A DNA stretch of 64,000 bases from Phycisphaerae bacterium (GTDB lineage: Bacteria > Planctomycetota > Phycisphaerae > Phycisphaerales > SM1A02), in the NCBI GenBank assembly GCA_016795065.1, contig JAEUIU010000039.1:62001-126000 (forward strand). The letters run 5' to 3'. Below, piece by piece: positions 33,898 to 42,049 of this stretch (within the stretch, counting starts at the first letter, position 1; each line of letters begins with the position of its first letter). The notes below the pieces were generated by a model. That model saw nothing but the letters and a program-made list of their open reading frames with translations. It ran no database searches and was not told the origin of the DNA. The position numbers and the translations under genes were made by a program.

Positions 33898-33967
33898 GCC
33901 GAATGGTCGGTCCAATGCCATCGCCGAATGCGGAACCCGGTCGAGATCACCGCGCGACCGGCGTCGC

Positions 33968-34567
33968 TCAGACCTTGGGCGCCTCGCGCTCGGCGGCGCT
34001 GTCCAGCTCGAAGAAGCCTTCGGGCCGGAATCCGAACATGCCCGCGAGCACATTGCTCGGGAAGGTCGTGCAGAGCGTGTTGAGTTCGCGCACGTTGGCG
34101 TTGTAGAAGCGACGGGCCGCGGCGATGCGGTCCTCGGTCAGGGAGAGCTCCTGCTGCAGCTCAAGGAAGTTGCGGTCGGCCTTGAGCGTCGGGTACGCCT
34201 CGGCGACGGCGATGAGGCGATGGAGCACGCGGGAGAGTTCACCTTCGACGGGCACCTTGTCGCTGATGTTGGCCATGCTCATCGCCTGCGAGCGGAGGGC
34301 TGTGATCTTCTCGAATATCTCTCGCTCGTGGGTGGCGTAGCCCTTTACCGTGTTGACGAGATTCGGGATGAGGTCGTAGCGGCGCTTCAGCTCGACGTCG
34401 ACGTCCGCCCACGACTCGCGCATGTGCTGCCGAACCGATTGAAACCGGTTGTAGGTCACGATCACGAATATCGTCGGCAGAAGAACGACTGCCGCGATCA
34501 CGCCACAGGTGATCGCCAAGGCTTCGCCGCCCGCCGCCACGGAAAGAATGGTGCCTTCGATCGTCAC
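33968..34567 (-). CDS. LemA family membrane protein, copy 1
   Basis: 199 residues. One N-terminal membrane helix (ITCGVIAAVVLLPTIFVIVTY, about 19-39) followed by the LemA helical domain: SWADVDVELKRRYDLIPNLV, VKGYATHEREIFEKITALRS, AVAEAYPTLKADRNFLELQ and ARRFYNANVRELNT with the conserved 'YN' and 'FP' (TTFPSNVLAGMFGF). LemA proteins have a short outside end and a helical bundle in the cytoplasm; function is not settled. It is the last gene of a lemA-protease-unknown-lemA operon and is clearly a paralogue of the protein at 36415-36984. Confidence 0.9.
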   Translation of the reverse strand: MTIEGTILSVAAGGEALAITCGVIAAVVLLPTIFVIVTYNRFQSVRQHMRESWADVDVELKRRYDLIPNLVNTVKGYATHEREIFEKITALRSQAMSMANISDKVPVEGELSRVLHRLIAVAEAYPTLKADRNFLELQQELSLTEDRIAAARRFYNANVRELNTLCTTFPSNVLAGMFGFRPEGFFELDSAAEREAPKV

Positions 34568-34600
34568 GATGTCGGATCCTCGGTCCGCGAGCCCTGCTCG

Positions 34601-35368
34601 TCAAATCTGTTCGCCAGGCACCGCCCGGACCACGCGCGGCCACCGCCCGATGAATGACCTTCCCCACTGGGCGAGGCTGATCAGTTCGCGCGGACCCAGT
34701 CGCGAGCTCTGGCCGAACCAGAGGCAAACGGCACCGCCCGCGGAAGCGCTCCCGATATCGATGTTGGGCGTTCCCTGTCCAAGCAGGAACTCCATCATCT
34801 GGGCATCAATCAGGTCGTAGGCGAATCGCTTGTCGGAGCTCTTCACCATGAAGGACCGACTGAACTCGACGCTCTCAAAGTCGATGTCGTCAAAACCGAA
34901 AAACCCCGCGACCTTGTCGAAGAGGTGCTCCTTGCGAATCAGGACATCGGGAACGCCGCGCAGCCCGACATCGAGAATGGCGAAGCCGAAGGTGTAGGTG
35001 ACGGTGCGACGGTTCTTGCCGCTTCCGTGCGTTTCCTTGAAGCGATATTCGCCCAGGGCGCATTCTGGCCCGTCCCCGCCGAGCCGACCGGTCAGAAGGT
35101 TGAACGCACACCGGCTGTGGCCGCGATGGAAGCACTCAAACCGCGGCCAACGGTCGTCCCAATCGCCGTGCGACTCGGGGTCGTATCGAAGGCCGTTCTC
35201 GCTGGCGACGGCGAGAAACTCCGCCTTGCGCTTCTGCTCTGCCTTGTATGCGGCGATACCGATCGCGACGACGATGGCGATGCCGACTGGAATCAGCAGG
35301 CACATGAGCGCCCCGTTAGCAACGACGAATGCGAGAGACAGCAGGTCCATCGTGGGAGGATTGCTCAC
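34601..35368 (-). CDS. membrane-anchored protein of the lemA/M48 cluster, unknown function
   Basis: 255 residues. Starts at a GTG overlapping the protease stop by 4 bp (GTGA); an ATG 18 bp later is also possible. One N-terminal membrane helix (LMCLLIPVGIAIVVAIGIAAY) then a soluble domain with GLRYDPESHGDWDDRWPRFE and HSRCAFNLLTGRL. It recalls proteins of the DUF3137 kind, which are also found next to lemA genes, but the match is only by eye. In the middle there is a run of charged residues KETHGSGKNRRTV. Conserved gene order with M48 and LemA suggests a joint membrane-quality-control or signalling role. Confidence 0.6.
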   Translation of the reverse strand: MSNPPTMDLLSLAFVVANGALMCLLIPVGIAIVVAIGIAAYKAEQKRKAEFLAVASENGLRYDPESHGDWDDRWPRFECFHRGHSRCAFNLLTGRLGGDGPECALGEYRFKETHGSGKNRRTVTYTFGFAILDVGLRGVPDVLIRKEHLFDKVAGFFGFDDIDFESVEFSRSFMVKSSDKRFAYDLIDAQMMEFLLGQGTPNIDIGSASAGGAVCLWFGQSSRLGPRELISLAQWGRSFIGRWPRVVRAVPGEQI

Positions 35369-36408
35369 AGGAGGGCTTGGAGTCGGGCGATCCGCTCGTG
35401 CAGCGGGGGATGGGTAAGGAAGATGCTCGACGCCTCGTGCCCGCCGCGCTCGACCGCGGCCTTCACCGGATTCACGATGAAGAGCGGCGCCAAGGCCTGA
35501 TTCACCACACGAAGCGGTTGTCGGCAGGCTCCGAGCTTTTCGAGCGCGCCGATCATCCCCTGCGGATACCGGGTCAACTCGACCGCCCCGGCATCGGCGA
35601 GGTACTCGCGCTGGCGGCTGATCGCCAAACGGATGAACGTGGCCACGATCGGCGCGAGAACGATGAGGACCAAGGCCAGGACGATGATGATGATCGCCAG
35701 CGGGTTGCCGCCCTTGTTGTCGCTGCTGCGGGAGCTGCGACCGCCGGAGTGGAACGCGATTCGACGGGCGGCGTCGGAAGCGAAGACGATCACCCCGGCC
35801 AGCGTTGCCATGAGCATCGCCAGACGGATGTCGTAGTGGCGGATGTGGCTGATCTCGTGAGCCATCACGCCGGCCAGCTCGTCGCGGGTGAGGCGCTCGC
35901 GCAGGCCGCTGGTGATGGCCACTGCGGCGTGGGCCGGATCGCGTCCGGTCGCGAAGGCGTTGAGGGAGGGATCCGGAATGAGGTAGACCTTGGGCATCGG
36001 CAGGCCGGCAGCGATCGAGAGTTCCTCGACGACGTTGAAGAGCTGCGGATCGTCCCGCTTCTCCAACTCACTTGCCCCCGCCATGGCCAGAATCGCGCTG
36101 GCTCCGCCGTACCAGGACCAGGCGCTCAGGAGCGCTCCAACGATGCCCGCAACCACCGCGCCCGAAACGAGCGAGGGCAGAAGCACGTCGCTGCGACCGC
36201 TGGCGGTCACGAGCGCGGCGATCGCAGCGCCGACCATCATGAGGAGGATGATCATCCCGACCACCAGCGTCGCGCTCTTACGCCGATTCTCGGCGATCAG
36301 GTTCGCGAAGGTGACGTTGGCCGGATAGGCGCGGACCGGGGGGCGATCCGCGTGGATCGCCCCCGAGTCCGTTGCCGTTTCAAAGTTGGGATCGGTGGAA
36401 TCAGCCAT
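35365..36408 (-). CDS. M48 family zinc metalloprotease (HtpX-like)
   Basis: 347 residues. A first pair of membrane helices (about 42-90) is followed by ASELEKRDDPQLFNVVEELS, PMPKVYLIPDPSLNAFATGR and the active site VMAHEISHIR (HExxH plus downstream Glu, near residue 178). Two more hydrophobic segments follow (AMLMATLAGVIVFA, IIIIVLALVLIVLAPI), then SRQREYLADAGAVELTRYP, the third zinc-ligand region. The C-terminus ends with FLTHPPLHERIARLQ, an HtpX hallmark. It should cut damaged or misfolded membrane proteins. It lies between the lemA paralogue and the unknown gene, overlapping the latter. Confidence 0.93.
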   Translation of the reverse strand: MADSTDPNFETATDSGAIHADRPPVRAYPANVTFANLIAENRRKSATLVVGMIILLMMVGAAIAALVTASGRSDVLLPSLVSGAVVAGIVGALLSAWSWYGGASAILAMAGASELEKRDDPQLFNVVEELSIAAGLPMPKVYLIPDPSLNAFATGRDPAHAAVAITSGLRERLTRDELAGVMAHEISHIRHYDIRLAMLMATLAGVIVFASDAARRIAFHSGGRSSRSSDNKGGNPLAIIIIVLALVLIVLAPIVATFIRLAISRQREYLADAGAVELTRYPQGMIGALEKLGACRQPLRVVNQALAPLFIVNPVKAAVERGGHEASSIFLTHPPLHERIARLQALL

Positions 36409-36414
36409 CGCTCG

Positions 36415-36984
36415 TCAGAACTGCACCACGGGCGCCTTGCGCTCGTCGGCGCTGTCAAGTTCGTACAGCTTCATCTGCTGGAAACCGAACATGTTCGCGA
36501 CGATGTTGGCCGGGAAGACCAGGGTCGACTCGTTGAACTGGGCGACCGACCGGTTGTAATTGGTTCGGGCGAAACCGATCTTGTTCTCGGTCGACGTGAG
36601 CTCCTCCTGGAGCTGCATGAAGTTCACGTTGGCCTTGAGTTCCGGATAGGCCTCCGCGACGGCGAAGAGTCGTCCGAGCGCCTGGGTGAGCTGCCCCTCG
36701 GCGACGATCTGCTGATCGATCGACTTGGCGCCCATTGCTGCCGAACGGGCGGTCGCCACCCGATCGAAGACGTCCTTTTCGTGCGTGGCATAGCCCTTCA
36801 CGGTGTTGACCAGGTTGGGCACGAGATCGTGACGCCGCTTGAGCTGGACGTCGATGTCCGACCAGGCCGTCTGGGCGGCGACCCGCTTCCGTTGCAATCC
36901 GTTGAAGACGCCGATCGCGAACAAGGCGGCGACAATCGCCCCAAGTAGAAGTACCCCACCACATCCAAGCGCGAGCATTCCCAT
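36415..36984 (-). CDS. LemA family membrane protein, copy 2
   Basis: 189 residues from the ATG giving MGMLALGCGGVLLLGAIVAA; GGAGGG lies 6-8 nt upstream. Same layout as copy 1: membrane helix (about 5-25), TAWSDIDVQLKRRHDLVPNL, VKGYATHEKDVFDRVATARS, AVAEAYPELKANVNFMQLQ, NYNRSVAQFNESTLVFPAN. The longer frame further upstream is Arg/Pro-rich and non-family. First gene of the operon. A CCTATGAAT-like -10 is possible about 120 nt upstream. Confidence 0.9.
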   Translation of the reverse strand: MGMLALGCGGVLLLGAIVAALFAIGVFNGLQRKRVAAQTAWSDIDVQLKRRHDLVPNLVNTVKGYATHEKDVFDRVATARSAAMGAKSIDQQIVAEGQLTQALGRLFAVAEAYPELKANVNFMQLQEELTSTENKIGFARTNYNRSVAQFNESTLVFPANIVANMFGFQQMKLYELDSADERKAPVVQF

Positions 36985-37194
36985 CGGGTCCCTCCTGCGC
37001 AGGTCGCCCGGCGGTTGGCCGAACGTCCACCCGCGTGTCAGGTGCGAAGAGTCCGTGCCCACGCGAGGGGAGTCGCCTGGCCCGCCACGTTGGGCCGGTG
37101 AGCACGAAGTGAATTCATAGGATCGTCCCTGCGGCGATTTCAAGCAAGGGCGACAAATGAGAATGCCTCGGATGTCCGTGAGTAGCCGATGCCG

Positions 37195-37899
37195 TCACTG
37201 AGGCGGGCGGGCCGTCGCGACGGCGTTGCAGAACGTGTTGAACTCGCGATAGTCGCCGAGGATGGTGCCGGTTCCCTCGGCGCGCAGCCGCTCGGCTCGC
37301 TCGCCAGAAGCGATGCCGACAAAGGGAATCCCCATTCGCCGACACGCTCGGGCGTCCCAGACGCCGTCGCCGACGTAGACGAGCCGTTCGAAGTCGGCGA
37401 CGCCCGCCTTCTCGGCGGCCCGGTGCGAGGCGATCCGGATGATTGCCTCGCGCGGCCGGGCGTCGCAGGCAAAGGCGGCGGGAACGTCGTGGTAGGGAAC
37501 GCCGGCGCGCTCCAGCTTGCAGCGGGCAGAGGGTGTCCATCCGCCGGTCGCGATCGCCGCGTGCCAGCCGCTCAGCGGAAGCTCCTGCAAGGCGTCGGCA
37601 GCCCCAGGCACCTGACGGAAGAGCGTCGGCTCGCGTTCCGCCTCCTCTCGAACGTAGCTGGCAAACCGTTCGCGCAGCGCCCCTAACTCCTCGCTCGTCG
37701 CGTCGCGCCCGCGGTGACGACGGAAGAGTTCCGCCGCAATCGCGTTGTCCGTCGAATGCTCGTAGGAGCTCCAATCCGTCGACATGCCCTCAATCCCCCA
37801 GAGATCGCGCACCGCTCGGATGTAACAGGCGTCGTCGACGTGGGAGGTCAGCGTGAGCGTGCCGTCGATGTCGAAGACGACGAGGCCGTGAACCCTCAT
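37195..37899 (-). CDS. HAD-superfamily hydrolase
   Basis: 234 residues. Motif I FDIDGTLTLT (residues 9-18, nucleophile and acid Asp), a helical cap domain (about 25-105), motif II in IATGGWTPSARCKLERAG, and motif IV VYVGDGVWDARACRRMGIPF, with the acidic pair for Mg2+. All catalytic positions are present. It resembles phosphoglycolate-phosphatase or beta-phosphoglucomutase-type HADs, but the substrate cannot be named. Its ATG overlaps the EVE gene stop by 4 bp, so the pair is translated together. Confidence 0.87.
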   Translation of the reverse strand: MRVHGLVVFDIDGTLTLTSHVDDACYIRAVRDLWGIEGMSTDWSSYEHSTDNAIAAELFRRHRGRDATSEELGALRERFASYVREEAEREPTLFRQVPGAADALQELPLSGWHAAIATGGWTPSARCKLERAGVPYHDVPAAFACDARPREAIIRIASHRAAEKAGVADFERLVYVGDGVWDARACRRMGIPFVGIASGERAERLRAEGTGTILGDYREFNTFCNAVATARPPQ

Positions 37900-38393
37900 G
37901 GGCGGACGGCTCGCTTTCCTGACGGGCGCTTCGAGCCTCCCGAACCTGCGAGGTTGAGAATGATCCGAAACTCCGGCTCACTCACCGGAAGGACCGAGAG
38001 GCGTTGACCGCGCTGGAGCAGGGCCATCGCCTCAAGACCCTTCGTCGCCCGCAACTCCTCCAGCGGAATGAGTCGTTGGAACTGTCGATCGAAGCTCAGC
38101 TCGACGGCCATCCAGATCGGGTCGGCCTTGGTCGCTTTCGGATCGTGGTAGGGGCTCTTGGGATCAAGGGCGGTTGCGTCGCCGATCGCCGGAGCCGAGA
38201 CCGTGGCCAGTCCCACGACGCCCGGCGGCTCGGCGTTGGAGTGGTAGACCAGCACCGGGTCACCGACCTTCATCAGGTCCCGCATGGTGTTTCGGGCCTG
38301 ATAGTTCCGGACCCCATCCCAGCGCGTCCGGCGGTCCTTGGCCAAATCGAGGATCGAATAGGTCTCGGGTTCGGTCTTCACAAGCCAAGGCAT
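37896..38393 (-). CDS. EVE (PUA-like) domain protein
   Basis: 165 residues from the ATG giving MPWLVKTEPETYSI, the standard EVE start. Motifs: RRTRWDGVRNYQARNTMRD, GDPVLVYHSNAEPPGVVGLA, and KSPYHDPKATKADPIWMAVE, which together form the EVE/YTH-like fold that binds modified bases in DNA or RNA. The last 25 residues are Lys/Arg/Ser-rich. A TACGTT box in GGCTACGTT, 6 nt from the ATG, decides this start against a longer one at 38465. Function in this organism unknown. Confidence 0.87.
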   Translation of the reverse strand: MPWLVKTEPETYSILDLAKDRRTRWDGVRNYQARNTMRDLMKVGDPVLVYHSNAEPPGVVGLATVSAPAIGDATALDPKSPYHDPKATKADPIWMAVELSFDRQFQRLIPLEELRATKGLEAMALLQRGQRLSVLPVSEPEFRIILNLAGSGGSKRPSGKRAVRP

Positions 38394-38399
38394 GAGGGC

Positions 38400-38405
38400 A
38401 ACGTA
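38400..38405 (-). promoter_or_regulatory. -10-like box, leaderless start of EVE-HAD operon
   Basis: TACGTT on the minus strand in GGCTACGTT, 6 nt from the ATG at 38393. Confidence 0.45.
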
Positions 38406-38576
38406 GCCGATGGACCCTCGGCGGGGGAATTTCGCCGCCACGACTCCCGACCGAGTCCCTTTCATCCGTCCAACTCCGATTCTCCTGCGAATGGAAGCAT
38501 CATCCGACAGGGCCGTACCGTTATCCTTCGCTCAGCACGCCGCGCGTTCGCCGTGGCCTATGGGGAGTCTGTTCGC

Positions 38577-40334
38577 ATGAACCACCTGACGAACCCAGCC
38601 ACGCCTGTCGACCGCCCCGCCGCCGTCGGCGCGGCGATGACCGTTGCCTTCAGCATCGGACTGCTGGCCGCGGCCAGCTCCGGCCAGACCAATTCCGGCC
38701 AGACCGGCCCCGTCCAGCCGGGCAGCGAAGGCGCCCCCGCGACCGCGCCACCGGAAGCTCCGCCTGCGGAAAAGCCAATCGCCCAGGGGGGCGCTGAAGC
38801 CAAACAGACGAACCCGGATGCCAAGCCTCCAGTGCCTGCCCCGGATCCCGAGAAGACACGGACGGAAAAGGAGGCTGACCTTCGTCAGCGCTTCCTTCCC
38901 GAGCCGCTGAACGCAAGCGAACTCGCCGCGTTGGACGAAGAGTTAGGCATGACGCCCGAAAGCCAGTTGGCCTTCGTCGACGTCTGTGCCCGCTACACAC
39001 TCCTTTCGCAAGAGGCCCGCGGCGATGCCAGCCGTGAGCTCTTGCGCCTGCTTCCGGCGGCGTTCCGCTACGACCCTCATGAGACCGAGTTCGAGCCGAT
39101 CTATACGCCCGAACTTCTCGATCTCCATCGCCAATATGAGCGCGTCGGCGAATCGATCGCGAGAGCCGAAGACTATCTTGCCCGCGAGCTCCGCAACCTT
39201 GCCGACCCGGCTCGGCGGAGTCAGCTTCGACTTGTGCTCTCGGCCCGCGCCGAGGCGCTCTACGCCCGACCGGCACGGTTGCCCGGGGCGAGGGTGAATC
39301 TCCTAGATCTCCTTCCAAAGGCTGGGCTCTCCGCATCCGATCTTGCAGGACTCGACGTCGCCCTCGACCGCTACGCCCAGGAGTACATCGCCGCGCTGAT
39401 CCAACGGCACGCGACGCTGCGTGACATCGAGACCCGGAAGGCACAAGCGCTGGTCGGACTCGGGCCGGAGTGGCGGGCTGGGCGCACCATCGCCGAAGCA
39501 ATCGGCGTCGAACGCGAACTCGCCGCATTCGAGGTAGCCGAAGTCCGCAGCGACATCGGGCTTCGAGACCTGAACTCGGCGACGCTGGAACGGATGCGAA
39601 AGACACTCTCCCCGAATCAGTCGCGCCGCGTCCTGCTTGCCTGGCAGAGCATCGTGCATCCTGAGCTCTTCGAGGAGGACCGTCTTGCGCGAATCGTTAT
39701 GGAACGGTTCATCAGCATGCCGGAGGTGACGCCGGAAAGCCGCAGCACAGCCATCGACCGGTTCCTTCAGCTTGAGGACCAGTTGTGGCCACTCGGGCAG
39801 CAGGCGGTTGAGCTTGCCGACAACGTCGTGGTTGCCGAGCGCCTGCCACCGACCGACGCGGCGCAGGTGCGGATCGCCCTCGACGAACAGATCCACAAGA
39901 TCCAGATCCGACGTCGGAAGGTCGTGCGCGAGGCGGTTCACCAGATGCAGACGAACTTGCCCGCCGAACAGGCTGAGTTCGCCAAGACCCTGCAGGACAC
40001 CTTGCTTACGCTCGACGCCCAGGATCGGGCGAGTCGCTTCCTGATGAACCATCTCGCCCAGCGGCAACAGGAGTTGCAGACGCTTCTGGCGATGGGCGAG
40101 ATCCCCGCCACGTCCGCCAAGGACGCGCCGGCACCAGGCGAAGCGACATCGCCCGAGACGGTCCCAGTCGGTGACCCAGATGGTTCCGGGACCCAGGAAC
40201 CGGTTCCGCCACCGCCGGGGGCTCAACCGCCGAATGCGGAAGGCCAAACTGGTTCTCCCGCGTCAGGCGATCGAGACCGGGGGAACCGTGATTCGCCCCG
40301 TCGCGACGGCCGAGGCAGCCGCAGGTCCCGCTAG
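38577..40334 (+). CDS. exported helical protein, unknown function
   Basis: 585 residues. Start chosen at the ATG giving MNHLTNPATPVDRP, followed by a hydrophobic segment AAMTVAFSIGLLAAASSG and then a low-complexity region with NSGQTGPVQPGSEG and many Pro/Ala residues. From about residue 100 to 520 the protein is alpha-helical and charged (RQRFLPEPLNASELAALDEE, HKIQIRRRKVVREAVHQMQT). The C-terminus is again disordered and ends Arg-rich (SPRRDGRGSRRSR). It looks like a periplasmic scaffold or structural protein; no family seen. The open frame extends further upstream but over the EVE gene, so it is not used. Confidence 0.6.
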   Translation: MNHLTNPATPVDRPAAVGAAMTVAFSIGLLAAASSGQTNSGQTGPVQPGSEGAPATAPPEAPPAEKPIAQGGAEAKQTNPDAKPPVPAPDPEKTRTEKEADLRQRFLPEPLNASELAALDEELGMTPESQLAFVDVCARYTLLSQEARGDASRELLRLLPAAFRYDPHETEFEPIYTPELLDLHRQYERVGESIARAEDYLARELRNLADPARRSQLRLVLSARAEALYARPARLPGARVNLLDLLPKAGLSASDLAGLDVALDRYAQEYIAALIQRHATLRDIETRKAQALVGLGPEWRAGRTIAEAIGVERELAAFEVAEVRSDIGLRDLNSATLERMRKTLSPNQSRRVLLAWQSIVHPELFEEDRLARIVMERFISMPEVTPESRSTAIDRFLQLEDQLWPLGQQAVELADNVVVAERLPPTDAAQVRIALDEQIHKIQIRRRKVVREAVHQMQTNLPAEQAEFAKTLQDTLLTLDAQDRASRFLMNHLAQRQQELQTLLAMGEIPATSAKDAPAPGEATSPETVPVGDPDGSGTQEPVPPPPGAQPPNAEGQTGSPASGDRDRGNRDSPRRDGRGSRRSR

Positions 40335-40358
40335 AACTCGCTTTCCCACTCCACCGCC

Positions 40359-41213
40359 ATGCGATCCACGCTTCTTCCGTTCGCCCTGACCCTGGGCCTG
40401 GTTGCCTCGCTCGCCACCTCCCAGACGCCCGCGACCGCACCAGCCGCGACGCCACCCTCGCCGACGCTGCCCGCGGGCCAGCCGACCGCTTCTCCCGAGG
40501 CCCCGACGGCGCCGCCCGCCGAGAAGCGTCCTTCCGCGAAGAAGCGAACCAAGGACGTGAAGGACGTCACCGGAACGATCCTCACCGACGGGCACGAGGT
40601 GAAGTTCGAGCTCTACGTCCACAAGGCCCCGACTCTCTGCGCGAACTTCGTCCATCTGGCCAAGCGCGACTTCTGGAACGGGATGAAATGGCACGGTTTC
40701 ACGCGCGTCATCCGCCAGGCAGGCCTGAACCTGATCGGCTACAAGCTGCCCCGTGAGTTCGCCCCCGACCTGAACTTCGACGACCCCGCCGGCGGACTTC
40801 TCTGCTATCCGAAGGTCTCTGACAAGTCCTCCGACGCGGCCAACGGCGTGCGGTTCTTCATCACCATCAAGAACCAAGAACGATGGAATCTCGACTTTCA
40901 GATTTTCGGGAAGGTCACTTCTGGACTTGAGCACATCGTTGCCCTGAGCGAAGGGGCGACCATCGAGAAGATCACCATCGACGGCGACGCGGACAACCTC
41001 CTCAAGCAGTTTGATGTCGAGATCACCCAATGGAACGAGTGGCTTACCCGCGAGGGCCGGGCCCGACAGCTTCCACCAGGGACGATCGAGGGAACACCCG
41101 ACCGTCGAACCGGCGAGGTCATTCCGCTGCGAGAGCTCGACAGCAAGCCCACCGGGCCCCAACCACCGGCCGAGAAGCCGACGACTGGTTCGCCCGAGAC
41201 GCAGCCAAAGTGA
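40359..41213 (+). CDS. cyclophilin-type peptidyl-prolyl isomerase, divergent
   Basis: 284 residues. Signal peptide MRSTLLPFALTLGLVASLATS, a Pro/Ala/Thr-rich linker to about 65, then a cyclophilin domain: EVKFELYVHKAPTLCANFVHL, KWHGFTRVI, GVRFFITIKNQERWNLDFQI and FGKVTSGLEHIVAL. The catalytic Arg of 'HRVI' is kept (TRVI), but the usual 'QGGDP' next to it is replaced by AGLNLIG, so activity may be reduced. A long acidic/Pro tail follows. Exported, likely periplasmic folding factor. It follows the unknown exported protein by 25 bp on the same strand. Confidence 0.78.
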   Translation: MRSTLLPFALTLGLVASLATSQTPATAPAATPPSPTLPAGQPTASPEAPTAPPAEKRPSAKKRTKDVKDVTGTILTDGHEVKFELYVHKAPTLCANFVHLAKRDFWNGMKWHGFTRVIRQAGLNLIGYKLPREFAPDLNFDDPAGGLLCYPKVSDKSSDAANGVRFFITIKNQERWNLDFQIFGKVTSGLEHIVALSEGATIEKITIDGDADNLLKQFDVEITQWNEWLTREGRARQLPPGTIEGTPDRRTGEVIPLRELDSKPTGPQPPAEKPTTGSPETQPK

Positions 41214-41240
41214 CCTTCGGCCCCATCGTGCCGTGGCCGG

Positions 41241-41966
41241 TCAATTCCAGCTCACGCCCTTCGGCCACTGCTCCCAAGCCTGCTCGCTTGCCTTCTTCAC
41301 CAAGCGATCCAGACGACCGAGTTCGCGGTGGATAAGGCGGGCACGACGACGCGGATCGGCCTCAGCCAGAAGCTGATATCGCACCCGCTCGTCGTTCACC
41401 AGGGTGAAGCCCACCAGTTCAAGGAGCGCGTGGGTCGGCACGTCTTTGCGGCCAATCCACTCGAGCACCGCGTCCACACCGTTGAGGCGCTTGAGACGCG
41501 GCCCCGAGAGCAACCCTCGGATGGCCTTGCGCACGCCCGGCAGCGCCGGCGGCGGTTCGGTCACCCGTTCGATCGGCTCAAGCATCGCCATGCGATAGAG
41601 GCGCGATCCGTCCGGTTCGAGCATCCCGCGAATCTTGGCGCGACAGACTCCCTGCAGAAGGAGGTTGTGCCGACCCCCCGAAAGGCGCTGGTGCTGGACG
41701 ATCTTCCCAACGCAGACCGCCGCACGCAGAGGCGGCAAGCCTTCGTACTCCTCTTGCCAGTCATCGCCACGAAACGTCGCCAAGGCGATCGGACCGGCAG
41801 TCAGGATGTTGCCCTTCTGTACCTGACCGAGGGCGTGCTCGACCATCTGCCGATAGCGGGGCTCGAAGACGTGCAACGCCTGCACCGCATGCGGGAGCAG
41901 AATGGTGCCCGCGAGCGGAAAGAGCGGAATCGGCTTGCCGAAATCAAGCGAGATCGTCTCGGCCAT
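41241..41966 (-). CDS. LON-type substrate-binding (LAN/PUA) domain protein
   Basis: 241 residues. The N-terminal Lon substrate-binding fold is plain: ETISLDFGKPIPLFPLAGTI, LLPHAVQALHVFEPRYRQMV, and CVGKIVQHQRLSGGRHNLLL with GVCRAKI. No AAA+ or protease domain follows; instead there is a helical C-terminal part (about 140-241). Such stand-alone LON-N proteins are common and unassigned. The ATG is selected because TACTAT lies 7 nt upstream on the minus strand; an ATG 39 bp earlier is possible. Confidence 0.82.
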   Translation of the reverse strand: MAETISLDFGKPIPLFPLAGTILLPHAVQALHVFEPRYRQMVEHALGQVQKGNILTAGPIALATFRGDDWQEEYEGLPPLRAAVCVGKIVQHQRLSGGRHNLLLQGVCRAKIRGMLEPDGSRLYRMAMLEPIERVTEPPPALPGVRKAIRGLLSGPRLKRLNGVDAVLEWIGRKDVPTHALLELVGFTLVNDERVRYQLLAEADPRRRARLIHRELGRLDRLVKKASEQAWEQWPKGVSWN

Positions 41967-41973
41967 GATCGGC

Positions 41974-41979
41974 ATAGTA
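41974..41979 (-). promoter_or_regulatory. -10-like box, leaderless start of LON-domain gene
   Basis: TACTAT on the minus strand in CTTACTATGCC, 7 nt from the ATG at 41966; close to the GGCTACTATCC seen at the FKBP gene. Confidence 0.45.
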
Positions 41980-42036
41980 AGCCGGTCGAGAGCGGGGAGC
42001 GTCATCTGACACACCCTATCGCGCTGCATTGCCTGC

Positions 42037-42042
42037 TACGCT
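42037..42042 (+). promoter_or_regulatory. -10-like box, leaderless start of deacetylase gene
   Basis: TACGCT, 7 nt upstream of the GTG at 42050. It argues for a shorter protein than the TTG start at 42029. Confidence 0.4.
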
Positions 42043-42049
42043 AACCGTG

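Noticed and set aside
35329..36948. 539-residue open frame on the plus strand
   Set aside because: Antisense to the M48 protease and LemA genes, which carry clear motifs.
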